Shown here in pieces: positions 51,367-61,274 of a DNA stretch of 64,000 nucleotides (positions are counted from its first letter, which is position 1; every line of letters begins with the position of its first letter). Location: positions 26,700 through 90,699 of the forward strand of contig DGZP01000064.1 of the NCBI GenBank assembly GCA_002398565.1, read 5' to 3'. A program made the position numbers and the translations under genes. Source of the DNA: Proteiniphilum sp. UBA4977. Lineage in GTDB: Bacteria; Bacteroidota; Bacteroidia; Bacteroidales; Dysgonomonadaceae. The notes beneath the pieces are model-generated. The model ran no database searches, was not told where the DNA came from, and saw only the letters and a program-made list of their open reading frames with translations.

Positions 51367-51795
51367 TTACCGGAAGGTGTCTCGCAGGAGGAGCAATGCT
51401 GAATTTTCCGCCCTCCGCATTCTTTCCTGCTCGGCTTTGGAATAGTCATTCAAGCCACAAAGATGAAGTATGCCATGGATAATGACGCGGTTCAGTTCTT
51501 CTATATATTCCGTTTGATACTTTTGTGAATTGGAGCGTACCGTATCAAGGCTGATGGATATGTCACCCGAAATTATATTATTTTCCGAATAGTCGAAAGT
51601 GATGATGTCTGTATAAAAATCATGTTGCAGGTATTGCCGGTTGATCTCCAGAATTTTTGCATCGTCACAGAAAAGATAGGAGATTTCTCCCAGATGCCTG
51701 CCATGATTTTCCGCAACTATTCTAATCCATTTCGCCGTAGTCCTTTTTTTGATAGGTGGAAAATTTACATTTTCCGAATGAAAACTGACTGCCAT
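51367..51795 (-). CDS. ybeY: rRNA maturation endoribonuclease YbeY
   Basis: 142 residues, a single UPF0054 domain that processes 16S rRNA ends and joins ribosome quality control. The zinc motif reads HGILHLCGLNDYS: two His of the HxxxH pair are present, while the third His of the classical HxxxHxxxxxH is replaced (ND). This replacement occurs in other Bacteroidota YbeY proteins and is probably normal here. DIITFDYSENNIISGDISISLDTV is also typical. It follows the SpmAB-like gene by 37 bp. Confidence 0.95.
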   Translation of the reverse strand: MAVSFHSENVNFPPIKKRTTAKWIRIVAENHGRHLGEISYLFCDDAKILEINRQYLQHDFYTDIITFDYSENNIISGDISISLDTVRSNSQKYQTEYIEELNRVIIHGILHLCGLNDYSKAEQERMRRAENSALLLLRDTFR

Positions 51796-51832
51796 ATATT
51801 TAACATTTATTCACCTGGAGAATCGCTTTTTT

Positions 51833-53065
51833 TTATCCGAAAAATAGATAGGCCACAAAAATTGCCGCAATCACACCTGCCAAATCCGCCAAAAGTGCAT
51901 AGGAAACCGTATAACGCGAATTTTTGATGTTCACTGCACCGTAATAAACAGCTACGATATAGAACGTGGTGTCCGTGGCACCCTGCAGGACACTGGATAA
52001 CCGGCCGGAGAACGAGTCGGCTCCGAAAGTTTTCATCGTGTCGATCATCATACCCCGTGCACCGCTACCGCTTAATGGTTTCATCAGGGCGGTGGGCAAC
52101 CCATCTACCCAGCGTGTATCTGCACCGACAAACGCAACCAGGTTACGTGCCCCCTCCATCAGGAAATCCATTGCTCCTGAGGCCCTGAAAACACCAATCC
52201 CTACCAGAATGGCAATGAGGTAGGGGATGATGGTGACAGCTGTCTTAAAACCATCCTTGGCACCGTCTATAAAGGCATCGAAGATATTGATTTTTTGTTT
52301 CAACGCCTTGGCAATAAAAAGCACGATGATAGTAAACAGAATAATGTTTGCTGCAAGGCTCGACACAATATTGATCTTCTCCTGTGGCATAGACTGAAAA
52401 GCCAGTATGGTTCCGGCAATAATACCTCCCATGGCCAGAATAAAACCAATGATCGAGCGTTGAAAGATATTAATACCCTGCTTCAGACAAACCGCGATCA
52501 TTCCCACGAGTGTGGCCATGAATGTGGCAATCATGATGGGAATAAAGACATCGGCAGGATTAGCGGCACCTAGCTGTGCACGATAGACCATGACGGTGAC
52601 CGGGATAAGAGTCAGTCCGGATGCGTTTAGCACCAGAAACATGATCATCGGGTTCGACGCTTCTTCTTTCTTTATATTGATCTCCTGCAACTCCAACATC
52701 GCCTTCAGCCCAAAGGGAGTTGCTGCATTGTCGAGTCCCAGCATATTTGCTGAAATATTCATCAGCATTGATCCGGCGGCAGGATGGTTTTTGGGTATTT
52801 CCGGAAAGAGCTTCGAAAAGAGAGGTGCGACTGCCCTGGAGAACATCTCTATCATGCCGCCTCGTTCACCGATCTTCATCACGCCGAGCCACAACGAAAG
52901 GACGCCTGTGAGCCCGAGCGAGATTTCAAATCCCGTTCTGGCAGTATCGTAGGTAGAATTCATGATGTCGGTAAAGACCTGCAAATCACCAAAAAAAAGC
53001 AGTTTTACCAACGCCACGATGAAAGCAATCAGAAAAAAAGAAACCCAGATATAATTCAATACCAT
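51833..53065 (-). CDS. SpmA-SpmB fusion (nucleoside-recognition/Gate domain) membrane protein
   Basis: 410 residues with about ten hydrophobic segments. The first half resembles SpmA (ISLGLTGVLSLWLGVMKIGERGGMIEMFSRAVAPLFSKLFPEIP; NMLGLDNAATPFGLKAM), the second SpmB (IPYLIAILVGIGVFRASGAMDFLMEGARN; LPTALMKPLSGSGARGMMIDTM; GATDTTFYIVAVYYGAV). In Bacillus the two are separate spore-core dehydration proteins. The fused form is widespread in non-sporulating Bacteroidota, and its substrate is unknown, though the Gate domain is shared with nucleoside transporters. It lies 37 bp upstream of ybeY. Confidence 0.88.
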   Translation of the reverse strand: MVLNYIWVSFFLIAFIVALVKLLFFGDLQVFTDIMNSTYDTARTGFEISLGLTGVLSLWLGVMKIGERGGMIEMFSRAVAPLFSKLFPEIPKNHPAAGSMLMNISANMLGLDNAATPFGLKAMLELQEINIKKEEASNPMIMFLVLNASGLTLIPVTVMVYRAQLGAANPADVFIPIMIATFMATLVGMIAVCLKQGINIFQRSIIGFILAMGGIIAGTILAFQSMPQEKINIVSSLAANIILFTIIVLFIAKALKQKINIFDAFIDGAKDGFKTAVTIIPYLIAILVGIGVFRASGAMDFLMEGARNLVAFVGADTRWVDGLPTALMKPLSGSGARGMMIDTMKTFGADSFSGRLSSVLQGATDTTFYIVAVYYGAVNIKNSRYTVSYALLADLAGVIAAIFVAYLFFG

Positions 53066-53155
53066 AAAATGCAGAAATCATGGATGAAAAATGAATTTTC
53101 CATCAGAAAACAGACCGATCAAAGGTACGATTAAATGAGAAAAGGAGCAATACTT

Positions 53156-55027
53156 TTATTTTTCGAAACCAAATAAATTGAGAATTTTATTAAAGATGGC
53201 TGTATTTTCATAAATACCTGCAAACTCAATGGCTCCTGCACCATAGGCAAACAGCGGAACCATGACGGAGGTATGTCCGGTTGTGGCATATACTGCTTTC
53301 AACTTTCCGGCTGAAAGATCTCCTCCAGTAAGTGCCATACCTCCTGTTTCGTGGTCTGCCGTGACGATCACCAGTGTATTCGGGTTTCTGTCTGCATAAT
53401 CAAAGGCCACTTTTATGGCACGATCAAAGTCGAGCATTTCGTTCACGGCAGCCTTTTCGTTGTTTGCATGGCAAGCCCAATCTATTTGAGAACCTTCGAC
53501 CATGAGAAAAAAACCTTTGTCATTTCCTTTCAGCAGATTAATGGCAGCCTGAGTACTTTCGGGAAGAAACTCCCCCCTCTCGGGATAGGGAGCCGGATGC
53601 TTGTTTGCCACCAAACCCGCAAGTTTGCCGGTTGTAATTTTTTTGATATCCTCCAGATCAAAAGCAACCTGAAAACCTTTTGCAGCCAGTTTATTCAACA
53701 AATTTACATTATCAGCACGTGAATCGAATTGTTTTTTCCCGCCACCGATAAAAAGTGTCACATCAGAGTTGACAAAATCTTCAGCAATCTCCTCTTCCAT
53801 TTTACGGCTAGGCTGGTGTGCGACGAATGAGGCAGGCGTAGCATGTGTAATGTCACAGCTTGCCACTATACCGGTAGATAACCCGTTTTCTGATGCATAT
53901 TCAAGAATCGATTTAACTGGATTACCGTCTGCATCTACGCCAATGGCACCATTATTGGTTTTGGTCCCGCATGCAATGGCTGTGCCACCCGCAGCAGAAT
54001 CGGTAATATAGCTGTTTGCAGAGTAGGTCTTTGAGAAACCCACAAACTGACACTGCTCCAGATGGAGTGCTCCCTTGTTTACCGTCATTCCGGCGTACAC
54101 CTGACTGATTCCCATTCCGTCTCCGATCATTAAAATCACATTCTTTACCTGCGGAGTTGATTCCTGTCCGGTGCTACCTGCTGAGGCCGACCATTGCGCC
54201 TGCATATATGAGAGTGCCGGTTCAATTTCATTGTTGAAATCCTGCCACCTGCATTCAATAGAGACACATCCCTTATAGCCAATCTCTTTCAGCGCCCTGA
54301 AGTAGGGTCTGAAGTCATCACCTTTTGTACCCGGGGAGGTTCGTTCCTCCCTTTCGGCAATATGACAGTGACGGATGTACCTGGCATGCTTTACTATTTC
54401 CGAAGCAGCTTCGTCTTCCCGCATCATGTGGTATATATCGCACAGCAGTTGTACATTGCGATGACCGACTGCTTCCACTATCGCGGCACCCTCTTCCAGG
54501 GAATTAATCATATTGGTTTCTGCCCTGTTCAGCGGTTCAATCAAGATTGTTACGTCATACTTTTCGGCCAGTGGTGCTATTCGTCTGCAAAAAGAAACAA
54601 ATTGTTCTTTAGCCTGTTCTTTGCTGAAGTTTTCAGGCACATTACGGGCTTTGCCGCTTCCGAAAACAATGTATGGGATATTTGCCAAACCGGCCCTGCG
54701 CAGCGCAGCGTCTGCCCACACCAGCGCTTCTTCCTGTTTGTTTTCATGACCGGTGAGCGTCAGACTGCCGGGAATAAAGCTGGTACAGGAAATAATTTTC
54801 GCATCTGAATTCTTTATTTCATCCAGATGTGCCTGAAAATCAGCGTCACTTTTATCGGGCATCAGATATGACACATTCAATTCGACGTATTTATATCCTG
54901 TCGATTTCACCAACGGATAGTTGGATACACTTGTACAAACGGCATACTCCGGTTGATAAGGGTAAGAAGAGGATACCATCGCCAGCATCAGGCATGCCAG
55001 CATTATGCGATAATAAAAAGATTTCAT
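53156..55027 (-). CDS. Secreted fusion: sugar-phosphate-isomerase-like TIM barrel plus alkaline phosphatase
   Basis: 623 residues in one uninterrupted frame. A signal segment is followed by an AP_endonuc_2/xylose-isomerase-like TIM barrel (about 28-275) with its metal ligands (ILIEPLNR, LLCDIYHM, RHCHIAE, SIECRW). A Ser/Gly/Thr-rich linker of about 12 residues leads to a PhoA-type alkaline phosphatase (about 292-623) with MIGDGMG, nucleophile Ser in YITDSAAGGTA, HATPASFVAHQ, EGSQIDWACHANN, ADHETGG and TTGHTSVMVPLFAYG. Both active sites look intact. The start is 5 bp after the Gfo/Idh gene, so the two are coupled. It probably dephosphorylates, then isomerises, a polyol or sugar outside the cytoplasm. 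Confidence 0.9.
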   Translation of the reverse strand: MKSFYYRIMLACLMLAMVSSSYPYQPEYAVCTSVSNYPLVKSTGYKYVELNVSYLMPDKSDADFQAHLDEIKNSDAKIISCTSFIPGSLTLTGHENKQEEALVWADAALRRAGLANIPYIVFGSGKARNVPENFSKEQAKEQFVSFCRRIAPLAEKYDVTILIEPLNRAETNMINSLEEGAAIVEAVGHRNVQLLCDIYHMMREDEAASEIVKHARYIRHCHIAEREERTSPGTKGDDFRPYFRALKEIGYKGCVSIECRWQDFNNEIEPALSYMQAQWSASAGSTGQESTPQVKNVILMIGDGMGISQVYAGMTVNKGALHLEQCQFVGFSKTYSANSYITDSAAGGTAIACGTKTNNGAIGVDADGNPVKSILEYASENGLSTGIVASCDITHATPASFVAHQPSRKMEEEIAEDFVNSDVTLFIGGGKKQFDSRADNVNLLNKLAAKGFQVAFDLEDIKKITTGKLAGLVANKHPAPYPERGEFLPESTQAAINLLKGNDKGFFLMVEGSQIDWACHANNEKAAVNEMLDFDRAIKVAFDYADRNPNTLVIVTADHETGGMALTGGDLSAGKLKAVYATTGHTSVMVPLFAYGAGAIEFAGIYENTAIFNKILNLFGFEK

Positions 55028-55032
55028 AAGCC

Positions 55033-56391
55033 TTAATATTTAAATACTTTTCCGCCTGCCATGATCTGCTGTTTTTTCGCATCGTAGGTTGCACGCATAC
55101 CTGTCCTGTAAGCCGCATTTGCCATAGCACAGGCAACAGTGTGGCTGTGTCCTGCTTCTACCGGACAATTGGTTGCCATATTTCTTGCCCTCACACACTC
55201 CATCCAATTCCGCATATGGGCTGATGTGAGTGAATCACCGCCCGTGTTGGCCCCTGCTTCCACGGTAATACTGGGCAGGGTGAACTTCTCAAGCAGATTT
55301 TCCTTTAATCCCATGGAGGAAGCTTCGCGTTCACGCAATCCGCCTTCCGGAGTAATTTCATTGGTGTCGAGGTTTAACATCCCGCCATTCGAATAGTAAA
55401 GTTCCTTTGTCCCTCCCGCAGAATTACTGAAGCGGGACGAATAAACTACCTGAAAACCTTTTTCCTGATCATTTAGCGGCCCGTAATCGAATACGGAAGT
55501 CAATGTATCTGCATTGGTGCGCCCATCTTTCCACTGATAAATTCCTCCGTTGGAAACTACGCTGCGCGGGTATGGGAAGCCCGTGAACCAGTGTACAGTA
55601 TCGATCTGGTGGCACATCCACTGTCCCGGTATGCCCGACGAATAGGGCCAGAACAGGCGGTATTCAAGATATTTGCGTGGATCCCATGCCACTTTGGGGC
55701 GGTTCATTAGAAACCGGTTCCAGTCCACATCACTCTCCCTGATAGATGCACACAACTCCGGCCTGCGCCAGCGCCCCGGTTGGTTCACATTCCAACACAT
55801 TTCAGCCATCACGATATCTCCAAATTTCCTTGAGCGGATATAATCGTGTGCAGCGTGGTAGTTCGCTCCACTGCGGCGTTGTGATCCTATCTGTACCACA
55901 ATGCCGCTTTCCTTACAGGCTCTTAACGCGGCGTTGGCGTCATCCATGGTTTCCGCGAACGGTTTTTCGCAATAGGCATCCTTGCCCGCCTTTGCTGCTT
56001 CCATGAGATGCAATGCATGCTGGAAATCGGCGGTACTGATAATAACCGCATCAATGTCGTTACGGTCATACAGTTCTTCATTGTTACGACATAAGGCAAC
56101 ATCCCATCCGGTTTTTTCCTTGATATAGGCCTTTCCCTCCTCGCGGCGGCGATTCCATATATCCGACAGCGCGACCAGTTCAAAATTCAATTCCCGGGCA
56201 TGGTCCAGAAAACCGGGTAAAAGTGAACTTCGGAATCTGTCGGAAAAACCGATCACTCCCACACGAATCCTGTCATTTGCTCCGGGGATACGCGTATAAC
56301 TCCTGGCACTCAGGTCAAAGCTGGTATCTCCAATGGCTACAGCAGCTATGCCGGCTGATACTTTTTTAATAAATTCTCTCCTATTTTCCAT
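55033..56391 (-). CDS. Gfo/Idh/MocA-family oxidoreductase with Tat-like signal
   Basis: 452 residues. The N-terminus ENRREFIKKVSAGIAAVAIG is a twin-arginine-type signal, so the folded, NAD(P)-loaded enzyme is exported. The Rossmann motif VGVIGFSDR is a degenerate GxGxxG. DAVIISTADFQHALHLMEAAKAGKDAYCEKPFAETMDDA carries the family EKP lysine, and GIPGQWMCHQIDTVHWFTG the catalytic His region. It oxidises or rearranges an unknown sugar or cyclitol. It is first in the operon and is followed after 5 bp by the TIM/alkaline phosphatase fusion, suggesting a shared phosphorylated substrate. Confidence 0.9.
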   Translation of the reverse strand: MENRREFIKKVSAGIAAVAIGDTSFDLSARSYTRIPGANDRIRVGVIGFSDRFRSSLLPGFLDHARELNFELVALSDIWNRRREEGKAYIKEKTGWDVALCRNNEELYDRNDIDAVIISTADFQHALHLMEAAKAGKDAYCEKPFAETMDDANAALRACKESGIVVQIGSQRRSGANYHAAHDYIRSRKFGDIVMAEMCWNVNQPGRWRRPELCASIRESDVDWNRFLMNRPKVAWDPRKYLEYRLFWPYSSGIPGQWMCHQIDTVHWFTGFPYPRSVVSNGGIYQWKDGRTNADTLTSVFDYGPLNDQEKGFQVVYSSRFSNSAGGTKELYYSNGGMLNLDTNEITPEGGLREREASSMGLKENLLEKFTLPSITVEAGANTGGDSLTSAHMRNWMECVRARNMATNCPVEAGHSHTVACAMANAAYRTGMRATYDAKKQQIMAGGKVFKY

Positions 56392-56438
56392 GACAAAAAG
56401 TAATTATGGTGTTTAACAGATAAATACCCGCAATTAGA

Positions 56439-56468
56439 CAAAAGTAGATTAATTAATTAATTTTGCAA
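56439..56468 (-). promoter_or_regulatory. Promoter of the Gfo/Idh-phosphatase operon
   Basis: On the reverse strand TTG (56468-56466), a 19-bp spacer and TACTTTTG (56446-56439) form a full Bacteroidota promoter. No 11-bp half-site array is present, so this phosphatase operon is probably outside the PHO-box-like set. Confidence 0.75.
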
Positions 56469-56566
56469 AAGCAAGTTTCATATGTAACGCATAAAACTAG
56501 AGTATTTCACAAAAAAATAAAAAAATACACCGTATCTTTAGCACGAATTAAAGAAATATTGACCCG

Positions 56567-57298
56567 ATGAGATGGAAGGATTTTTTGCATTATCAGCGGA
56601 GGTCGAGGCTTGCGGTAATTCTATTGCTTATTCTTATCCTGCTGACTATGATTCTGAATGGAGTACTTCGCTACGGAAGAAGATCAGAGATGATGATCAT
56701 GCAGAACGAAACATTGATCCAAGAGTTTGATTCTTTCCTACAAACGCTGAAAGAACGAGATCCGTCTCCTCAGGAGAGGGACCGTAATGAAGGGTTTGCC
56801 GGATATGCAACGGAAAGAAAAAAGGATATGGAGAAGACAATCTGTGAGGAAGATCGTGTGGCACGGTTTGCTTCTTTTCCCACAACAGAAAAATTAACCG
56901 AAGGAGAAACTATCAGACTCAATGAAACCGATACAACTCAGTGGAAAAAAGTTCCCGGTATTGGCAGCAGTTATGCATCCCGGATTGTAAAATACAGGGA
57001 ACTGTTGGGCGGCTACATAAGAGCGGAACAACTTTTGGAAGTGTATGGCATGGACAATGAGCGTTACGGTCAGATTATTCCTTTTATAAAAACCGATACC
57101 ATTGTAAGGAGACTGAAAGTAAATGAGTTGGAGTTTAAGGAGCTTCTTCAACATCCTTACCTGAATTATAATCAGGTGCAAGCCATTATCAGTCTGCGCA
57201 GACGAAAAGGGAACATCGTTTCCATTGGTGAACTGGCCATGCTCGATGAATTTACTTCTGACGATATTGACCGGTTAGAGCCCTATCTGGAATTTTAG
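56567..57298 (+). CDS. Membrane-anchored helix-hairpin-helix (ComEA-like) protein
   Basis: 243 residues. A single hydrophobic anchor (about 15-35) is followed by a charged spacer (about 40-105) and tandem helix-hairpin-helix units (ETDTTQWKKVPGIGSSYASRIVKYRELLGGYIRAEQLLEVYGM; NYNQVQAIISLRRRKGNIVSIGELAMLDEF). The KVPGIG hairpins bind the DNA backbone non-specifically in ComEA-type competence proteins. The anchor orientation would place the DNA-binding part outside the inner membrane. No other competence gene is close by. It is convergent with valS. Confidence 0.8.
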   Translation: MRWKDFLHYQRRSRLAVILLLILILLTMILNGVLRYGRRSEMMIMQNETLIQEFDSFLQTLKERDPSPQERDRNEGFAGYATERKKDMEKTICEEDRVARFASFPTTEKLTEGETIRLNETDTTQWKKVPGIGSSYASRIVKYRELLGGYIRAEQLLEVYGMDNERYGQIIPFIKTDTIVRRLKVNELEFKELLQHPYLNYNQVQAIISLRRRKGNIVSIGELAMLDEFTSDDIDRLEPYLEF

Positions 57299-57326
57299 AA
57301 GGAGTGAAGAAATGTGCCCGTGGCGG

Positions 57327-59954
57327 TTATTCAGCCGTCAGTGCGGCAATATTTTCCTTCAGCAACGTAATCTTGATTTCTGCATCGGCCTGTTTGCGAC
57401 GTTCCGTTTCCACAATTTCGGGCTTTGCGTTCTGTACAAACCGCTCGTTGGATAGTTTTTTCAGCACCGACTGCAGGAAGCCCTCGGTATAAGTCAGTTC
57501 TGCTTTCAGTTTTTGCAGTTCTGCCTTCATATCCGTCACGCCGGCCAGCGGAACTGTATATTCGAGGGTACCGACCATAAATCCGGCAGCTCCGGCCTTC
57601 TTTTCAGACACAGGAGAGAAGGAGGAAAGGTTGCACATTTTCGTGATCACACTGCTGTATTTATCCCTGTCGCCACCCACAATCTGTAGTTCCAGTGCAT
57701 CTTTTTGAGGAATGTTTTTTTCCAGCCGAATGGTACGTACCCCGGCAATGATTTGTTTCACCCGTTCCATTTCAGCCAGTAGCACACTGTTGACCTCTTT
57801 GGCTTGTGGCTGTAGAGCGGTCATGATACTGTCACCCGCTTTCCGGTTGTCCATTGCCTGCCAGAGTTCTTCGGTAATAAAAGGCATAAAAGGATGAATC
57901 AAACGGAGCAATGCATCGAAATAACCCAGCGTGACACCGTAGGTCTTACCGTCGATAGGCTGTTGATAAGCCGGCTTGATGATCTCGAGGTACCAGGAGG
58001 AGAATTCGTCCCAGAAGAGCTTGTAGAGCAGCATCAACGCTTCGGAGAGGCGGTATTTGGTAAACAGGTCATTGATCTCAAGAATTGTCTCGGAGAGTTT
58101 GCTGCCAAACCAGTCGATGGCTGTCTGTGCCGGCTCCGGCTGAGAAAGAGCGTCGTTCACCTCCCAGCCTCTGATGAGCCGGAAGGCATTCCATATCTTG
58201 TTGTTGAAATTACGCCCCTGTTCGCAAAGTGCTTCGTCGAAGAGGAGATCGTTCCCGGCAGCGGAGGAGAGCAACATCCCCATGCGTACGCCGTCGGCGC
58301 CATACTGATTCATCAGCTCAATGGGGTCGGGAGAGTTTCCCAATTGTTTCGACATTTTTCTGCCCAGTTTATCCCTGACGATACCCGTGAAATAGACATT
58401 ATGAAAACAAGGCTCGTTACGGTATTCGTAACCCGACATGATCATGCGGGCTACCCAGAAGAAGATGATATCGGGACCCGTGACCAGGTCGCTGGTCGGG
58501 TAGTAGTAACCAATATCTTTGTTTTCGGGCCGGTTGATACCGTCAAAAACCGAGATAGGCCATAACCAGGAGGAGAACCAGGTGTCGAGTACATCTTCGT
58601 CCTGCTTTAAATCCTCGATCGTGATGTGATAACTTGCCTGCTTCTTTGCTTTTTCAAACGCTTCCTCTTTCGTCATGGCCACCACATATCCGCCCTGTGG
58701 CAGGAAGTAGGCCGGTATCTGATGTCCCCACCAGAGCTGACGGCTGATACACCAATCCTTGATGTTCTCCATCCAGTGTCGGTAAGTATTTTTATATTTC
58801 TCCGGATAGAAGCGGATAGTATCATCTTCCACTGCCTCTGCTGCTGGTTTCGCCAGTTCCTCCATCTTCAGGAACCATTGCATGGAAAGCTTCGGTTCAA
58901 TGGCTTCGTCGGTACGTTCCGAGAAGCCCACCTTGTTGGTGTAGGGTTCTATTTTCTCCATCAGCCCGGCCGCCTCCAGGTCTTTTTCGATCTGTGTGCG
59001 TACGGCAAAACGGTCCATACCGGCGTACATAGCTCCATGTTCATTGAGAGTACCGTCGGGATTGAAAATATCGATGGAGGGGAGGTTATACTTTTCTCCC
59101 AGCATATAGTCGTTCACGTCGTGTGCAGGCGTCACCTTCAGGCAGCCGGTTCCAAACTCGGTGTCCACATAGTCATCCTCAATTACCGGGATCACGCGAT
59201 TCACCAGGGGGACAATCACCTTTTTGCCTTTCAGATGCGCGTTCTTCGGGTCATTCGGGTTGATACACATGGCAGTATCGCCCATGATGGTCTCGGGGCG
59301 CGTGGTAGCCACCACGGCATAAGCACCTGTCGGATCGCCTTCTATCCTGTATCTGAGATAATAAAGCTTGCCGTTTACCTCCTTGTGGATGACCTCTTCG
59401 TCCGACAAGGCCGTGAGTGCTTTGGGATCCCAGTTGACCATGCGCACACCTCGGTAAATCAGTCCTTTGTCATACAGGTCGCAAAAAACCCGCAGTACGC
59501 TTTCGGAGCGTTCTTCGTCCATGGTGAAAGCAGTCCGTTCCCAATCACACGAAGCACCCAGTTTTTTCAACTGCTGCAGGATGATTCCCCCATGTTCGTG
59601 TGTCCAGTTCCAGGCATGTTTCAGAAACTCCTCCCGGCTAAGGTCGGTTTTCCTGATTCCATTGGTGGCCAGTTTATTGACCACCTTGGCTTCGGTAGCG
59701 ATGGAAGCATGATCGGTACCAGGCACCCAGCAGGCATTTTTACCCTGCATGCGTGCACGCCGTACCAACACATCCTGAATGGTATTGTTAAGCATGTGCC
59801 CCATGTGCAGCACGCCCGTGACGTTCGGTGGCGGAATGACGATGGTGTAGGGTTCCCGGTCATCCGGTTCGGAGTGGAACAATTTGTTGTCCATCCAGTA
59901 CGTATACCACTTCTCTTCTACCTCTGCAGGATTGTATTTGCTTGCAATCTCCAT
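57327..59954 (-). CDS. valS: Valyl-tRNA synthetase
   Basis: 875 residues. A class I synthetase with HIGH-type motif [16 protein letters not shown] and KMSKS-type motif [12 protein letters not shown]. The editing domain (about 170-350; [36 protein letters not shown]) hydrolyses mischarged Thr-tRNA. An anticodon-binding domain and a C-terminal coiled-coil arm (about 810-875; [43 protein letters not shown]) complete the layout. It has its own -7 element behind the namZ terminator. Confidence 0.98.
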   Translation of the reverse strand: MEIASKYNPAEVEEKWYTYWMDNKLFHSEPDDREPYTIVIPPPNVTGVLHMGHMLNNTIQDVLVRRARMQGKNACWVPGTDHASIATEAKVVNKLATNGIRKTDLSREEFLKHAWNWTHEHGGIILQQLKKLGASCDWERTAFTMDEERSESVLRVFCDLYDKGLIYRGVRMVNWDPKALTALSDEEVIHKEVNGKLYYLRYRIEGDPTGAYAVVATTRPETIMGDTAMCINPNDPKNAHLKGKKVIVPLVNRVIPVIEDDYVDTEFGTGCLKVTPAHDVNDYMLGEKYNLPSIDIFNPDGTLNEHGAMYAGMDRFAVRTQIEKDLEAAGLMEKIEPYTNKVGFSERTDEAIEPKLSMQWFLKMEELAKPAAEAVEDDTIRFYPEKYKNTYRHWMENIKDWCISRQLWWGHQIPAYFLPQGGYVVAMTKEEAFEKAKKQASYHITIEDLKQDEDVLDTWFSSWLWPISVFDGINRPENKDIGYYYPTSDLVTGPDIIFFWVARMIMSGYEYRNEPCFHNVYFTGIVRDKLGRKMSKQLGNSPDPIELMNQYGADGVRMGMLLSSAAGNDLLFDEALCEQGRNFNNKIWNAFRLIRGWEVNDALSQPEPAQTAIDWFGSKLSETILEINDLFTKYRLSEALMLLYKLFWDEFSSWYLEIIKPAYQQPIDGKTYGVTLGYFDALLRLIHPFMPFITEELWQAMDNRKAGDSIMTALQPQAKEVNSVLLAEMERVKQIIAGVRTIRLEKNIPQKDALELQIVGGDRDKYSSVITKMCNLSSFSPVSEKKAGAAGFMVGTLEYTVPLAGVTDMKAELQKLKAELTYTEGFLQSVLKKLSNERFVQNAKPEIVETERRKQADAEIKITLLKENIAALTAE

Positions 59955-60025
59955 CTCTGATTAACTGGTTTTGTAAGATTCCAAAGGCGGAATCCTTTGT
60001 CGTTTGATTATTTATATAGAAAGTG

Positions 60026-60033
60026 CAAAAATA
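60026..60033 (-). promoter_or_regulatory. -7 element of valS
   Basis: TATTTTTG on the reverse strand, 71 bp upstream of the ATG. It begins immediately after the upstream terminator's T run. Confidence 0.55.
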
Positions 60034-60034
60034 C

Positions 60035-60057
60035 AAAAAATGCGCATCAATGCGCAT
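60035..60057 (-). terminator. Terminator of the merR-namZ operon
   Basis: In reverse-strand RNA, AUGCGCA (60057-60051) pairs with UGCGCAU (60046-60040) around a UUGA loop, followed by six U (60040-60035). It lies 30 bp after the namZ stop. Confidence 0.85.
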
Positions 60058-60086
60058 CTTTTATTGTGGAACCTTTTTTGTAAAAA

Positions 60087-61274
60087 TCATTCGTCGTAGA
60101 GCAGGTAAGGTTTTCGTTGTTGTTTGAACATTACCACATCGCAAAACCACTTCTCTTTAATTTTTTGGGCCGGTTTACCGGCGAGAATGTCTTGCCGGAT
60201 ATAATCCACACCGACCAGCTTTTCAAAGAAAGGGGTAAAGAATTTATTACCTATCCCCAGGTTTTGATAGGCATCAATCAGGTAGGAAAGGTCGAAGCCG
60301 TTTTGAACAATCTGTTCGTCAGGCAAAGCTCGCAGATCTACCCCGTAGCATTTTTGGTTGAGCAGCGGCGGGTTTTTCGCTCCCGGCATGCTTCGTGGAG
60401 TAAAGGAGAAGTCCGACCCGCGGTAACCGGGATGCCCATATACCTCAAAAGGGGAGGGGGTTCCTCTGCCCAGGCTCATCACCGTCCCCTCAAAGAGGCA
60501 GATGGAGGGATAGAGATAGACGGCGTGATTGTTGGGCAGGTTGGGAGAGGGCGCGATGGGCAGCTTGTAGCGGGTCCGGTGTGTATAGTTCTCGCAGGGG
60601 ATTACTGTCAGATCACATTCCCTCTTTCCCGGCAGCCATTTCTCGCCATTAATCATCAGCGCCAGCTCACCCAGTGTCATGCCGTGCACTACCGGGATGG
60701 GCAGCCACCCCACACCCGACTTGTGCTTCATGTCGAGGATAGGGCCATCCACATACATGCCGTTGGGATTGGGACGGTCGAGCACGATCATTTTTTTGCC
60801 GTGTTCCGCACAGGCGTCCATCAGCCGTGCCATGCTGGCGTAGTAGGTATAGAAACGGAGGCCTACATCCTGCAGGTCGAACAGCAGGATGTCGAACGCC
60901 TTCATTTTGTCGGCAGCAGGTTTTCCGCTACCGCTGCCGTAGAGCGACCAGATGGGAATGCCGGTCTTCTCATCCACCGAGCTGGATACATGTTCTCCTG
61001 CGTCGGCGGTGCCGCGGAACCCATGTTCGGGAGAGAAAATTCCCACTAAATTAATGTTATTCCAGATCAGCAAATCCACCAAATGCAAATCGCCAGCCAT
61101 TCCGGTCTGGTTGGTCATCACCGCCACCCTTTTTCCTTTTAACAGGGGGAAATAAACATCGGTAAGCTCCGCTCCTGTCTTTACGGGTGCTTTATTTTCT
61201 GAAAAGACAAAAGCCGAAAAGAAAACGAATGACAATACCAATGCCAACGTTTTTTTTATCATGCTCTTATTCAT
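60087..61274 (-). CDS. Exo-beta-N-acetylmuramidase (NamZ/GH171, DUF1343 family)
   Basis: 395 residues with a signal peptide (through FVFSEN). DUF1343 hallmarks: KRVAVMTNQTGM, GIFSPEHGFRGTADAGEHVSSSVDEKTGIPIWSLYG, ILLFDLQDVGLRFYTYYASM, IVLDRPNPNG and PSICLFEGTVMSLGRGTPSPFEVYGHPGY. Characterised members release N-acetylmuramic acid from the non-reducing end of peptidoglycan fragments. This fits cell-wall salvage or scavenging in a Bacteroidota host. The start overlaps the 3' end of the MerR gene by 8 bp, so translation is coupled. No MurNAc kinase or etherase gene is adjacent. Confidence 0.92.
   Translation of the reverse strand: MNKSMIKKTLALVLSFVFFSAFVFSENKAPVKTGAELTDVYFPLLKGKRVAVMTNQTGMAGDLHLVDLLIWNNINLVGIFSPEHGFRGTADAGEHVSSSVDEKTGIPIWSLYGSGSGKPAADKMKAFDILLFDLQDVGLRFYTYYASMARLMDACAEHGKKMIVLDRPNPNGMYVDGPILDMKHKSGVGWLPIPVVHGMTLGELALMINGEKWLPGKRECDLTVIPCENYTHRTRYKLPIAPSPNLPNNHAVYLYPSICLFEGTVMSLGRGTPSPFEVYGHPGYRGSDFSFTPRSMPGAKNPPLLNQKCYGVDLRALPDEQIVQNGFDLSYLIDAYQNLGIGNKFFTPFFEKLVGVDYIRQDILAGKPAQKIKEKWFCDVVMFKQQRKPYLLYDE

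Noticed and set aside
51367..51795. Loss of the third zinc-binding histidine in YbeY as an inactivating change
   Set aside because: The same replacement occurs in other Bacteroidota YbeY proteins, so it is probably lineage normal.
56439..56494. Possible PHO-box-like array before the Gfo/Idh-alkaline phosphatase operon
   Set aside because: At the required distances from the -7 TTTG no GTAAC-like half-sites occur; a normal -33 TTG is present instead.
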